A stretch of DNA of 46,451 nt from Saccoglossus kowalevskii (lineage: Eukaryota; Hemichordata; Enteropneusta; Harrimaniidae). The stretch is from positions 1 to 46,451 of the forward strand of contig NW_003118406.1 in the NCBI RefSeq assembly GCF_000003605.2. The letters run 5' to 3'. Position 1 is the first letter of the stretch. Each line of letters begins with the position of its first letter. The position numbers were made by a program, and so were the translations under genes. A model generated the notes under the pieces. That model was not told the origin of the DNA. It searched no databases and was given only the letters and a program-made list of their open reading frames with translations. Shown in pieces: positions 25,861-38,195 of this stretch.

Positions 25861-27785
25861 TGAATCGTCTCCAGTCACCTTAATAGATGGCATACTGACG
25901 TGTTGAATCGTCTGCTGTCACCTTAATTGCTGGAATACTGACTTGTTGAATCATCTGCAGTCACCTTAATAGCAGACATACTGACTTGTTGAATCGTCTG
26001 TTGCCACCTTAATAGATGGCATACTGACGTGTTGAATTGTCTGCTGCCACCTTAATAGATGGCATGCTGACGTGTTGAATTGTCTGCAGCCACCTTAATA
26101 GATGGCATAGTGACGTGTTGAATCGTCTGCAATCCCCTTAATAAATGACATACTGACGTGTTAAATCGTCTGCAGTCACCTTAATGGATGGCATACTGAC
26201 GTGTTGAATCGTCTGCTGTCACCTTAATAGCTTGCTTACTGACGTGTTGAATCGTCTGCAGTCACCTTAATAGATGGCATACTGACGTGTTGAATCGTCT
26301 GCAATCCCCTTAATAGATGGCATACTGACGTGTTGAATCGTCTGCAGTCACCATAATAGCTGGCATACTGACGTGTTGAATCGTCTGCAGTCACCTTAAT
26401 AGATGGCATACTGACGTGTTGAATTGTCTGCTGTCACCTTAATAGCTGGCATACTGACCTGTTGAATTGTCTGCAGTCACCTTAATAGCTGGCATACTGA
26501 CGTGTTGAATCGTCTGCAGTCACCTTAATAGCTGGCATACTGACGTGTTGAATTGTCTGCAGTCACCTTAATAGATAACATACTGACGTGTTGAATCGTC
26601 TGCAGTCACCTTAATAGATGGCATACTGACGTGTTGAATTGTCTGCAGTCACCTTAATAGATGGCATAGTGACGTGTTGAATTGTCTGCAGTCACCTTAA
26701 TAGATGGCATATTGACGTGTTGAATCATCTGCAGTCACCTTAATAGATAACATACTGACATGTTGAATCGTCTGCAGTCATCTTATAACTGGCATACTGA
26801 CGTGTTGAATCGTCTGCAGTCACCTTAATAGATAACGTACTGACGTGTTGAATTGTCTGCAGTCACCTTAATATATGGCATACTGACGTGTTGAATCGTC
26901 TGCAGTCACCTTAATAGATGGCATACTGACGTGTTGAATTGTCTGCAGTCACCTTAATAGATGGCATACTGACGTGTTGAATTGTCTGCTGTCACCATAA
27001 TAGATGGCATACTGACGTGTTGAATTGTCTGCAGCCACCTTAATAGATGGCATAGTGACGTGTTGAATCGTCTGCAATCCCCTTAATAGATGACATACTG
27101 ACGTGTTAAATCGTCTGCAGTCACCTTAATAGATGGCATACTGACGTGTTGAATCGTCTGCTGTCACCTTAATAGCTTGCATACTGACCTGTTGAATCGT
27201 CTGCAGCCACCTTAATAGCTGGCATACTGACGTGTTGAATGGTTTGCAGTCACCTGAATAGCTGACATACTGACGTGTTGAATCGTCTGCTGTCACCTTA
27301 ATAGATGACACACTGACGTGTTGAATCGTCTGCAGTCACCTTAATAGCTGACATACTGACGTGTTGAATCGTCTGTAGTCACCTTAATAGATGGCATACT
27401 GACGTGTTGAATTGTCTGCAGTGACCTTAATAGCTGGCATACTGACGTGTTGAATTATCTGCTCTCACCTTAATCGATGGCATACTGACGTGTTGAATCG
27501 TCTGCAGTCACCTTAATAGATGGCATACTGACGTGTTGAATCGTTTGCAGTCACCTTAATAGCTGGCATACTGACGTGTTGAATTATCTGCTCTCACCTT
27601 AATCGATGGCATACTGACGTGTTGAATCGTCTGCAGTCACCTTAATAGATGGCATACTGACGTGTTGAATCGTCTGTTGCCACCTTAATAGATGGCATAC
27701 TGACGTGTTGAATTGTCTGCTGCCACCTTAATAGATGGCATGCTGACGTGTTGAATTGTCTGCAGCCACCTTAATAGATGGCATA
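25839..27785. repeat. Central cassette shared with 18,965-20,543 and 34,700-36,567
   Basis: The left 1.58 kb duplicates 18,965-20,543 (offset 6,874). From about 25,980 to 27,785 it is also collinear with 34,703-36,567: offset 8,723 up to 26,720, and 8,782 from 26,730 on. The change of 59 bp is caused by the non-satellite insert in the partner. Three copies can therefore be compared base by base. The GACATGTTG unit at 26,758 is shared with the partner at 35,537 but not with 19,884, so this block and 34.7-36.6 kb are the closest pair. Confidence 0.85.
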
Positions 27786-28250
27786 CTGACGTGTTGAATC
27801 GTCTGCAGTCACCTTAATAGATGACATACTGACGTGTTGAATCGTCTGCAGTCACCTTAATAGATGGCATACTGACGTGTTGAATCGTCTGCAGTCACCT
27901 TAATAGATGGCATACTGACGTGTTGAATCGTCTGCAGTCACCTTAATAGATGGCATACTGACGTGTTGAATCGTCTGCTGTCACCTTAATAGATGGCATA
28001 CTGACGTGTTGAATCGTCTGCAGTCACCTTAATAGATGGCATACTGACGTGTTGAATCGTCTGCAGTCACCTTAATAGATGGCATACTGACGTGTTGAAT
28101 CGTCTGCAATCACCTTAATAGATGGCATACTGACGTGTTGAATCGTCTGCAGTCACCTTAATAGATGGCATACTGACGTGTTGAATCGTCTGCAGTCACC
28201 TTAATAGATGGCATACTGACGTGTTGAATTGTCTGCAGTCACCTTAATAG
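27785..28250. repeat. Run of about 11 near-identical consensus units
   Basis: Successive units here are almost all the consensus type with GATGGC and GCAGT. The exceptions seen are one GATGAC, one GCTGT, one GCAATCACC and a final AATTGTC unit. Runs like this differ from the mosaic cassettes around them and suggest recent expansion of a single unit. Similar short runs lie near 6,180-6,460 and its copy at 25,430-25,710, and near 11,860-12,040. Confidence 0.7.
27853..27895. repeat. Representative consensus-like unit of the satellite
   Basis: This unit matches the commonest base at every position as far as I can judge by eye. It is 43 bp with 19 G or C. In order it carries TTAA (unit positions 5-8), GATGGCATAC (11-20), ACTGACG (19-25), the eight-base spacer TGTTGAAT, then CGTC, and CTGCAG (a PstI site) near its end. 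It contains two CpGs, in GACGTG and ATCGTC. The commonest departures are GATGAC or GCTGGC for GATGGC, GACTTG for GACGTG, TTAAATCG for TTGAATCG, AATTGTC or AATCATC for AATCGTC, and CTCCAGT, CTACAGT, CTGCTGT or CTGCAATC for CTGCAGT. Confidence 0.9.
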
Positions 28251-28269
28251 ATGACATACAGACGTGTTG

Positions 28270-29047
28270 AATCGTCTCCAGTCACCTTAATAGGTGGCAT
28301 ACTGACGTGTTGAATCGTCTGCTGTCACCTTAATAGCTGGCATACTGACTTGTTGAATCGTCTGCAGTCACCTTAATAGCTGACATACTGACGTGTTGAA
28401 TCGTCTGCAATCACCTTAATAGATGGCATACTGACGTGTTGAATCGTCTGCTGTCACCTTAATAGATGACATACTGACGTGTTAAATCGTCTCCAGTCAC
28501 CTTAATAGATGGCATACTGACGTGTTGAATCGTCTATAGTCACCTTAATAGATGGCATACTGACGTGTTGAATCGTCTGCAGTCACCTTAATTGATGGCA
28601 TACTGACGTGTTGAATCATCTGCTGTCACCTTAATAGATGGCGTACTGACGTGTTGAATCGTCTGCAGTCACCTTAATATATGGCATACTGACGTGTTGA
28701 ATCGTCTGCTGTCACCTTAATAGATGGCATACTGACGTGTTGAATCGTCTGCTATCACCTTAATAGATGGCATACTGACGTGTTGAATCGTCTGCTGTCA
28801 CCTTAATAGATGACATACTGACGTGTTAAATCGTCTCCAGTCACCTTAATAGATGGCATACTGACGTGTTGAATCGTCTACAGTCACCTTAATAGATGGC
28901 ATACTGACGTGTTGAATCGTCTGCAGTCACCTTAATTGATGGCATACTGACGTGTTGAATCATCTGCTGTCACCTTAATAGATGGCGTACTGACGTGTTG
29001 AATCGTCTGCAGTCACCTTAATATATGGCATACTGACGTGTTGAATC
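28270..29047. repeat. 0.78-kb duplicate, copy B (partner 17,870-18,648)
   Basis: This is the copy at +10,399 bp of 17,870-18,648, including the 8-unit step between GGCGTAC units (28,640 and 28,984). It is followed by a unit with GTCACTTATAGATGG (two bases short) near 29,056 and another with CACTTAATAG near 29,142. Its right edge therefore carries two shortened units within 90 bp, close to the start of the next duplicated block at 29,124. Confidence 0.8.
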
Positions 29048-29123
29048 GTCTGCTGTCACTTATAGATGGCATACTGACGTGTTGAATCGTCTGCTATCAC
29101 CTTAATAGATGGCATACTGACGT

Positions 29124-32100
29124 GTTGAATCGTCTCCAGTCACTTAATAGATGGCATACTGACGTGTTGAATCGTCTGCAGTCACCTTAATAGCTGGCAT
29201 ACTGACGTGTTAAATTGTCTCCAATCACCTTAATAGATGGCATACTGACGTGTTGAATCGTCTCCAGTCACCTTAATAGATGGCATACTGACGTGTTGAA
29301 TCGTCTGCAGTCACCTTAATAGCTGGCATACTGACGTGTTAAATAGTCTCCAATCACCTTAATAGCTGGTATACTGACGTGTTGAATCGTCTACTGTCAC
29401 CTTAATAGCTGGCATACTGACGTGTTGAATCGTCTACAGTCACCTTAATAGATGGCATTCTGACGTGTTGAATCGTCTGCAGTCACCTTAATAGATGGCA
29501 TACTGACGTGTTGAATCGTCTGCAGTCACCTTAATAGATGGCATACTGACGTGTTGAATCGTCTCCAGTCACCTTAATAGATGGCATACTGACGTGTTGA
29601 ATCGTCTCCAGTCACCTTAATAGATGGCATACTGACGTGTTGAATCGTCTGCTGTCACCTTAATAGCTGGCATACTGACTTGTTGAATCGTCTGCAGTCA
29701 CCTTAATAGCTGACATACTGACGTGTTGAATCGTCTGCAATCACCTTAATAGATGGCATACTGACGTGTTGAATCGTCTGCTGTCACCTTAATAGATGAC
29801 ATACTGACGTGTTAAATCGTCTCCAGTCACCTTAATAGATGGCATACTGACGTGTTGAATCGTCTACAGTCACCTTAATAGATGGCATACTGACGTGTTG
29901 AATCGTCTGCAGTCACCTTAATTGATGGCATACTGACGTGTTGAATCATCTGCTGTCACCTTAATAGATGGCGTACTGACGTGTTGAATCGTCTCCAGTC
30001 ACCTTAATATATGGCATACTGACGTGTTGAATCGTCTGCTGTCACCTTAATAGATGGCATACTGACGTGTTGAATCGTCTGCTATCACCTTAATAGATGG
30101 CATACTGACGTGTTGAATCGTCTCCAGTCACCTTAATAGATGGCATACTGACGTGTTGAATCGTCTGCAGTCACCTTAATAGCTGGCATACTGACGGGTT
30201 TAATCGTCTGCAGTCACCTTAATAGATGGCATACTGACGTGTTGAATTGTCTGCTGTCACCTTAATAGCTGGCATACTGACTTGTTGAATCGTCTGCAGT
30301 CACCTTAATAGATGGCATACTGACGTGTTCAATCGTCTGCAGTCACCTTAATAGATGGCATACTGACGTGTTGAATCGTCTGCAGTCACCTTAATAGATG
30401 GCATACTGACGTGTTGAATTGTCTGCAGTCACCTTAATAGATGGCATACTGACGTGTTGAATCGACTCCAGTCACCTTAATAGATGGCATATTGACGTGT
30501 TGAATCGTCTGCTGTCACCTTAATTGCTGGAATACTGACTTGTTGAATCATCTGCAGTCACCTTAATAGCAGACATACTGACTTGTTGAATCGTCTGCAC
30601 TCACCTTAATAGATGGCATACTGACGTGTTGAATCGTCTGCAGTCACCTTAATAGATGGCATACTGACGTGTTGAATCGTCTGCAGTCACCTTAATAGAT
30701 GGCATACTGACGTGTTCAATCGTCTGCAGTCACCTTAATAGATGACATACTGACGTGTTGAATCGTCTCCAGTCACCTTAATAGATGGCATACTGACGTG
30801 TTGAATCGTCTGCAGTCACCTTAATAGATAGCATACTGACGTGTTGAATCGTCTGCAGTCACCTTAATAGCTGGCATACTGACGTGTTGAATGGTCTGCA
30901 GTCACCTTAATAGATGGCATACTGACGTGTGGAATCGTCTGCAATCCCCTTAATTGATGGCATACTGACGTGTTGAATCGTCTCCAGTCACCTAAATAGC
31001 TGACATACTGACGTGTTGAATCGTCTGCAGTCACCTTAATAGATGGCATACTGACGTGTTGAATTGTCTGCTGTCACCTTAATAGCTGGCGTACTGACTT
31101 GTTGAATTGTCTGCAGTCACCTTAATAGATGGCATACTGACGTGTTGAATCGTCTGCAGTCACCTTAATAGATGGCATACTGACGTGTTGAATCGTCTGC
31201 TGTCACCTTAATTGATGGCATACTGACGTGTTGAATCGTCTCCAGTCACCTTAATAGATGGCATACTGACGTGTTGAATCGTCTGCAGTCACCTTAATAG
31301 ATGGCATACTGACGTGTTGAATCGTCTGCAATCCCCTTAATAGATGGCATACTGACGTGTTGAAACGTCTGCAGTCACCTTAATAGATGGCATACTGACG
31401 TGTTGAATCGTCTGCAGACACCTTAATAGATGGCATACTGACGTGTTGAATCGTCTGCAGTCACCTTAATAGATGGCATACTGACGTGTTGAATCGTCTG
31501 CTGTCACCTTAATAGATGGCATACTGACGTGTTGAATTGTCTGCAGTGACCTTAATAGCTGGCATTCTGACGTGTTGAATTATCTGCTCTCACCTTAATC
31601 GATGGCATACTGACGTGTTGAATCGTCTGCAGTCACCTTAATAGATGGCATACTGACGTGTTGAATCGTCTGTTGCCACCTTAATAGATGGCATACTGAC
31701 GTGTTGAATTGTCTGCTGTCACCTTAATAGATGGCATACTGACGTGTTGAATTGTCTGCAGCCACCTTAATAGATGGCATACTGACGTGTTGAATTGTCT
31801 GCATCCACCTTAATAGATGGCATAGTGACGTGTTGAATCGTCTGCAATCCCCTTAATAGATGACATACTGACGTGTTAAATCGTCTGCAGTCACCTTAAT
31901 GGATGGCATACTGACGTGTTGAATCGTCTGCTGTCACCTTAATAGCTTGCATACTGACGTGTTTAATCGTCTGCAATCCCCTTAATAGATGGCATACTGA
32001 CGTGTTGAATCGTCTGTTGCCACCTTATTAGATGGCATACTGACGTGTTGAATTGTCTGCTGTCACCTTAATAGCTGGCATACTGACTGTTGAATTGTCT

Positions 32101-32185
32101 GCAGTCACCTTAATAGATGGCATACTGACGTGTTGAATTGTCTGCAGTCACCTTAATAGATGGCATACTGACGTGTTGAATCGTC
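29124..32185. repeat. 3.1-kb duplicate, copy B (partners 13,269-16,370 and 41,730-43,900)
   Basis: This block is collinear with 13,269-16,370 and, for 29,140-30,326, with 41,750-42,933 at a constant offset of 12,607 bp (AAATAG 29,341/41,948; GGCG 29,970/42,577; GACGGG 30,193/42,800). The next 500 bp of the partner has been rearranged: GAATGG at 30,889 pairs with 43,410 (offset 12,521). At least three copies of the TTAAATAGTC cassette therefore exist, plus a fourth at 36,720-37,245. Confidence 0.85.
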
Positions 32186-32689
32186 TGCTGTCACCTTAAT
32201 TGATGGCATACTGACGTGTTGAATCGTCTCCAGTCACCTTAATAGATGGCATACTGACGTGTTGAATCGTCTGCAGTCACCTTAATAGATGTCATACTGA
32301 CGTGTTGAAACGTCTGCAGTCACCCTAATAGATGGCATACTGACGTGTTGAATCGTCTGCAGACACCTTAATAGATGGCATACTGACGTGTTGAATCGTC
32401 TGCAGTCACCTTAATAGATGGCATACTGACGTGTTGAATCGTCTGCAGACACCTTAATAGATGGCATACTGACGTGTTGAATCGTCTGCAGTCACCTTAA
32501 TAGATGGCATACTGACGTGTTGAATCGTCTGCTGTCACCTTAATAGATGGCATACTGACGTGTTGAATTGTCTGCAGTGACCTTAATAGCTGGCATACTG
32601 ACGTGTTGAATTATCTGCTCTCACCTTAATCGATGGCATACTGACGTGTTGAATCGTCTGCTGTCACCTTAATAGATGGCATACTGACG

Positions 32690-34060
32690 TGTTGAATCGT
32701 CTGTTGCCACCTTAATAGATGGCATACTGACGTGTTGAATTGTCTGCTGCCACCTTAATAGATGGCATGCTGACGTGTTGAATTGTCTGCAGCCACCTTA
32801 ATAGATGGCATAGTGACGTGTTGAATCGTCTGCAATCCCCTTAATAGATGACATACTGACGTGTTAAATCGTCTGCAGTCACCTTAATGGATGGCATACT
32901 GACGTGTTGAATCGTCTGCTGTCACCTTAATAGCTTGCTTACTGACGTGTTGAATCGTCTGCAGTCACCTTAATAGATGGCATACTGACGTGTTGAATCG
33001 TCTGCAATCCCCTTAATAGATGGCATACTGACGTGTTGAATCGTCTGCAGTCACCTTAATAGCTGGCATACTGACGTGTTGAATCGTCTGCAGTCACCTT
33101 AATAGATGGCATACTGACGTGTTGAATTGTCTGCTGTCACCTTAATAGCTGGCATACTGACCTGTTGAATTGTCTGCAGTCACCTTAATAGCTGGCATAC
33201 TGACGTGTTGAATCGTCTGCAGTCACCTTAATAGCTGGCATACTGACGTGTTGAATTGTCTGCAGTCACCTTAATAGATAACATACTGACGTGTTGAATC
33301 GTCTGCAGTCACCTTAATAGATGGCATACTGACGTGTTGAATTGTCTGCAGTCACCTTAATAGATGGCATAGTGACGTGTTGAATTGTCTGCAGTCACCT
33401 TAATAGATGGCATATTGACGTGTTGAATCATCTGCAGTCACCTTAATAGATAACATACTGACGTGTTGAATCGTCTGCAGTCATCTTATAACTGGCATAC
33501 TGACGTGTTGAATCGTCTGCAGTCACCTTAATAGATAACGTACTGACGTGTTGAATTGTCTGCAGTCACCTTAATATATGGCATACTGACGTGTTGAATC
33601 GTCTGCAGTCACCTAAATAGATGGCATACTGACGTGTTGAATTGTCTGCAGTCACCTTAATAGATGGCATACTGACGTGTTGAATTGTCTGCTGTCACCA
33701 TAATAGATGGCATACTGACGTGTTGAATTGTCTGCAGCCACCTTAATAGATGGCATAGTGACGTGTTGAATCGTCTGCAATCCCCTTAATAGATGACATA
33801 CTGACGTGTTAAATCGTCTGCAGTCACGTTAATAGATGGCATACTGACGTGTTGAATCGTTTGCTGTCACCTTAATAGCTGGCATACTGACGTGTTGAAT
33901 CGTCTGCAGTCACCTTAATAGATGGCATACTGACGTGTTGAATCGTCTGCAATCCCCTTAATAGATGGCATAATGACGTGTTGAATCGTCTCCAGTCACC
34001 TTAATAGCTGGCATACTGGCGTGTTGAATCGTCTACAGTCACCTTAATAAATGGCATACT
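32690..34060. repeat. Further copy of the AGCTTGCTTAC / CTTATAACTGG cassette
   Basis: AGCTTGCTTAC at 32,932 begins the same series of units seen at 19,355, 21,158, 26,229, 34,952 and 40,983: GCAATCCCC, AGCTGGC, GACCTGTTG, GATAAC, GGCATAGTG, GGCATATTG with AATCATC, CTTATAACTGG, GATAACGTAC, TATATGGC. After about 33,830 it changes to the series TTTGCTGTC, GGCATAATGACG, TACTGGCGTG otherwise seen at 22,460-22,760. The block is thus a hybrid of two cassettes. Confidence 0.75.
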
Positions 34061-34702
34061 GACGTGTTGAATTGTCTGCTGTCACCTTAATAGCTGGCAT
34101 ACTGACCTGTTGAATTGTCTGCAGTCACCTTAATAGATGGCATACTGACGTGTTGAATCGTCTGCTGTCACCTTAATAGCTGGCATACTGACGTGTTGAA
34201 TCGTCTGCAGTCACCTTAATCGATGGCATACTGACGTGTTGAATCGTCAGCAGTCACCTTAATAGATGGCATACTGACGTTTTGAATCGGCTGCTGTCAC
34301 CTTAATAGATGGCATACTGACGTGTTGAATTGTCTGCTGTCACCTTAATAGATGGCATACTGACGTGTTGAATTGTCTGCAGCCACCTTAATAGATGGCA
34401 TAGTGACGTGTTGAATCGTCTGCAATCCCCTTAATAGATGACATACTGACGTGTTAAATCGTCTGCAATCCCCTTAATAGATGGCATACTGACGTGTTGA
34501 ATCGTCTGCAGTCACCTTAATAGCTGGCATACTGACGTGTTGAATCGTGTGCAGTCACGTTAATAGATGGCATATTGACGTGTTGAATCATCTGCAGTCA
34601 CCTTAATAGATAACATACTGACGTGTTGAATCGTCTGCAGCCACCTTAATAGCTGGCATACTGACGTGTTGAATCGTTTGCAGTCACCTGAATAGATAAC
34701 AT

Positions 34703-36567
34703 ACTGACGTGTTGAATCGTCTGTTGCCACCTTAATAGATGGCATACTGACGTGTTGAATTGTCTGCTGCCACCTTAATAGATGGCATGCTGACGTGTTG
34801 AATTGTCTGCAGCCACCTTTATAGATGGCATAGTGACGTGTTGAATCGTCTGCAATCCCCTTAATAGATGACATACTGACGTGTTAAATCGTCTGCAGTC
34901 ACCTTAATGGATGGCATACTGACGTGTTGAATCGTCTGCTGTCACCTTAATAGCTTGCTTACTGACGTGTTGAATCGTCTGCAGTCACCTTAATAGATGG
35001 CATACTGACGTGTTGAATCGTCTGCAATCCCCTTAATAGATGGCATACTGACGTGTTGAATCGTCTGCAGTCACCTTAATAGCTGGCATACTGACGTGTT
35101 GAATCGTCTGCAGTCACCTTAATAGATGGCATACTGACGTGTTGAATTGTCTGCTGTCACCTTAATAGCTGGCATACTGACCTGTTGAATTGTCTGCAGT
35201 CACCTTAATAGCTGGCATACTGACGTGTTGAATCGTCTGCAGTCACCTTAATAGCTGGCATACTGACGTGTTGAATTGTCTGCAGTCACCTTAATAGATA
35301 ACATACTGACGTGTTGAATCGTCTGCAGTCACCTTAATAGATGGCATACTGACGTGTTGAATTGTCTGCAGTCACCTTAATAGATGGCATAGTGACGTGT
35401 TGAATTGTCTGCAGTCACCTTAATAGATGGCATATTGACGTGTATATTTCAGAGTATATTAGCTCATCACAATAATTGAACCTCCCCAAGGCATTCATAC
35501 TTGACACCAGATGCAGTCACCTTAATAGATAACATACTGACATGTTGAATCGTCTGCAGTCATCTTATAACTGGCATACTGACGTGTTGAATCGTCTGCA
35601 GTCACCTTAATAGATAACGTACTGACGTGTTGAATTGTCTGCAGTCACCTTAATATATGGCATACTGACGTGTTGAATCGTCTGCAGTCACCTTAATAGA
35701 TGGCATACTGACGTGTTGAATTGTCTGCAGTCACCTTAATAGATGGCATACTGACGTGTTGAATTGTCTGCTGTCACCATAATAGATGGCATACTGACGT
35801 GTTGAATTGTCTGCAGCCACCTTAATAGATGGCATAGTGACGTGTTGAATCGTCTGCAATCCCCTTAATAGATGACATACTGACGTGTTAAATCGTCTGC
35901 AGTCACCTTAATAGATGGCATACTGACGTGTTGAATCGTCTGCTGTCACCTTAATAGCTTGCATACTGACCTGTTGAATCGTCTGCAGCCACCTTAATAG
36001 CTGGCATACTGACGTGTTGAATCGTTTGCAGTCACCTGAATAGCTGACATACTGACGTGTTGAATCGTCTGCTGTCACCTTAATAGATGACATACTGACG
36101 TGTTGAATCGTCTGCAGTCACCTTAATAGCTGACATACTGACGTGTTGAATCGTCTGTAGTCACCTTAATAGATGGCATACTGACGTGTTGAATTGTCTG
36201 CAGTGACCTTAATAGCTGGCATACTGACGTGTTGAATTATCTGCTCTCACCTTAATCGATGGCATACTGACGTGTTGAATCGTCTGCAGTCACCTTAATA
36301 GATGGCATACTGACGTGTTGAATCGTTTGCAGTCACCTTAATAGCTGGCATACTGACGTGTTGAATTATCTGCTCTCACCTTAATCGATGGCATACTGAC
36401 GTGTTGAATCGTCTGCAGTCACCTTAATAGATGGCATACTGACGTGTTGAATCGTCTGTTGCCACCTTAATAGATGGCATACTGACGTGTTGAATTGTCT
36501 GCTGCCACCTTAATAGATGGCATGCTGACGTGTTGAATTGTCTGCAGCCACCTTAATAGATGGCATA
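34703..36567. repeat. Copy of 25,980-27,785 that carries the non-satellite insert
   Basis: This block is collinear with 25,980-27,785 at +8,723 bp before 35,443 and +8,782 bp after 35,512. It shares AGCTTGCTTAC (34,952), the GACATGTTG unit after the insert, the 42-bp CTTATAACTGG unit, and TTTGCAGTCACCTGAATAG. Collinearity ends where GGCATAGTG at about 36,567 meets GGCATACTG in the partner. Apart from the insert and a few single-base changes, such as CCACCTTTATAG near 34,815, it is very close to its partner. Confidence 0.85.
35444..35511. other. 68-bp non-satellite insert, the only unique DNA in the window
   Basis: Satellite stops after TTGACGTGT at 35,443 and resumes at TGCAGTCACC at 35,512. 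By alignment with 26,721-26,729 in the partner block, 9 bp (TGAATCATC) have been replaced by 68 bp, a net gain of 59 bp. The insert is about 37% GC, with an AT-rich left part (35,444-35,480) and a C-rich patch CCTCCCC (35,481-35,487). I see no target-site duplication, terminal inverted repeat, poly(A) or open frame of note. The stretch GGCATTCATACTTGAC at 35,490-35,505 resembles the satellite GGCATACTGAC with extra bases, so the right third may be a degenerate unit and the foreign part only about 46 bp. I do not recognise the sequence. Confidence 0.9.
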
Positions 36568-36967
36568 GTGACGTGTTGAATCGTCTGCAATCCCCTTAAT
36601 AGATGGCATACTGACGTGTTGAATCGTCTGCAGTCACCTTAATATATGGCATACTGACGTGTTGAATCGTCTGCTGTCACCTTAATAGATGGCATACTGA
36701 CGTGTTGAATCGTCTGCTGTCACCTTAATAGATGGCATACTGACGTGTTGAATCGTCTCCAGTCACCTTAATAGATGGCATACTGACGTGTTGAATCGTC
36801 TGCAGTCACCTTAATAGCTGGCATACTGACGTGTTAAATTGTCTCCAATCACCTTAATAGATGGCATACTGACGTGTTGAATCGTCTCCAGTCACCTTAA
36901 TAGATGGCATACTGACGTGTTGAATCGTCTGCAGTCACCTTAATAGCTGGCATACTGACGTGTTAAA
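36404..36967. repeat. 0.56-kb duplicate, copy A (partner 43,881-44,444)
   Basis: The offset is 7,477 bp, shown by CTGTTGCC (GTTGCC at 36,458 and 43,935) and TATATGGC (36,643 and 44,120). The segment spans a joint between two cassette families: GCAATCCCC followed by GATGGC instead of the usual GATGAC at about 36,590. Because the same unusual joint is present in both copies, it predates their duplication. Confidence 0.8.
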
Positions 36968-37245
36968 TAGTCTCCAATCACCTTAATAGCTGGTATACTG
37001 ACGTGTTGAATCGTCTACTGTCACCTTAATAGCTGGCATACTGACGTGTTGAATCGTCTACAGTCACCTTAATAGATGGCATTCTGACGTGTTGAATCGT
37101 CTGCAGTCACCTTAATAGATGGCATACTGACGTGTTGAATCGTCTGCAGTCACCTTAATAGATGGCATACTGACGTGTTGAATCGTCTCCAGTCACCTTA
37201 ATAGATGGCATACTGACGTGTTGAATCGTCTCCAGTCACCTTAAT
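36720..37245. repeat. Copy of the TTAAATAGTC cassette
   Basis: Collinear with 41,703-42,228 at +4,983 bp (AAATAG at 36,965 and 41,948), and with the blocks at 13.3 and 29.1 kb. Markers are TTAAATTGTC, TTAAATAGTC, AGCTGGTATAC, CTACTGTCACC and GGCATTCTGACG. At 37,246 it switches to an AGGTGGC unit and the 16,607-17,551 cassette, which marks a joint between two families. Confidence 0.8.
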
Positions 37246-37249
37246 AGGT

Positions 37250-38195
37250 GGCATACTGACGTGTTGAATCGTCTGCTGTCACCTTAATAGCTGGCATACT
37301 GACTTGTTGAATCGTCTGCAGTCACCTTAATAGCTGACATACTGACGTGTTGAATCGTCTGCAATCACCTTAATAGATGGCATACTGACGTGTTGAATCG
37401 TCTGCTGTCACCTTAATAGATGACATACTGACGTGTTAAATCGTCTCATGTCACCTTAATAGATGGCATACTGACGTGTTGAGTCGTCTACAGTCACCTT
37501 AATAGATGGCATACTGACGTGTTGAATCGTCTGCAGTCACCTTAATTGATGGCATACTGACGTGTTGAATCATCTGCTGTCACCTTAATAGATGGCGTAC
37601 TGACGTGTTGAATCGTCTGCAGTCACCTTAATATATGGCATACTGACGTGTTGAATCGTCTGCTGTCACCTTAATAGATGGCATACTGACGTGTTGAATC
37701 GTCTGCTATCACCTTAATAGATGGCATACTGACGTGTTGAATCGTCTGCTGTCACCTTAATAGATGACATACTGACGTGTTAAATCGTCTCCAGTCACCT
37801 TAATAGATGGCATACTGACGTGTTGAATCGTCTACAGTCACCTTAATAGATGGCATACTGACGTGTTGAATCGTCTCCAGTCACCTTAATAGGTGGCATA
37901 CTGACGTGTTGAATCGTCTGCTGTCACCCTAATAGCTGGCATACTGACTTGTTGAATCGTCTGCAGTCACCTTAATAGCTGACATACTGACGTGTTGAAT
38001 CGTCTGCAATCACCTTAATAGATGGCATACTGACGTGTTGAATCGTCTACAGTCACCTTAATAGATGGCATACTGACGTGTTGAATCGTCCTGCAGTCAT
38101 CTTAATTGATGGCATACTGACTTGTTGAATCGTCTGCAGTCACCTTAATAGCTGACATACTGACGTGTTGAATCGTCTGCAATCACCTTAATAGA
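37250..38195. repeat. 0.95-kb duplicate, copy B (partner 16,607-17,551)
   Basis: Copy at +20,643 bp of 16,607-17,551, with GTTGAGTCG near 37,480 and the inserted C in TCGTCCTGCAG near 38,090 as private changes. A matching extra C (TCGTCCTGCAG) occurs at about 1,797 in an unrelated context, so it may be recurrent slippage at CTCTGC/CCTGC. Confidence 0.8.

Noticed and set aside
34560-34874. 104-residue minus-strand open frame
   Set aside because: The same satellite read-through over three units where one-base and substitution variants remove stops. It has no sign of selection on the protein.
35444-35511. Promoter, tRNA or small transposon in the non-satellite insert
   Set aside because: There are AT-rich patches such as GTATATT, but no paired promoter elements, no cloverleaf, no terminal repeats and no target-site duplication. 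68 bp is too short to support a call.
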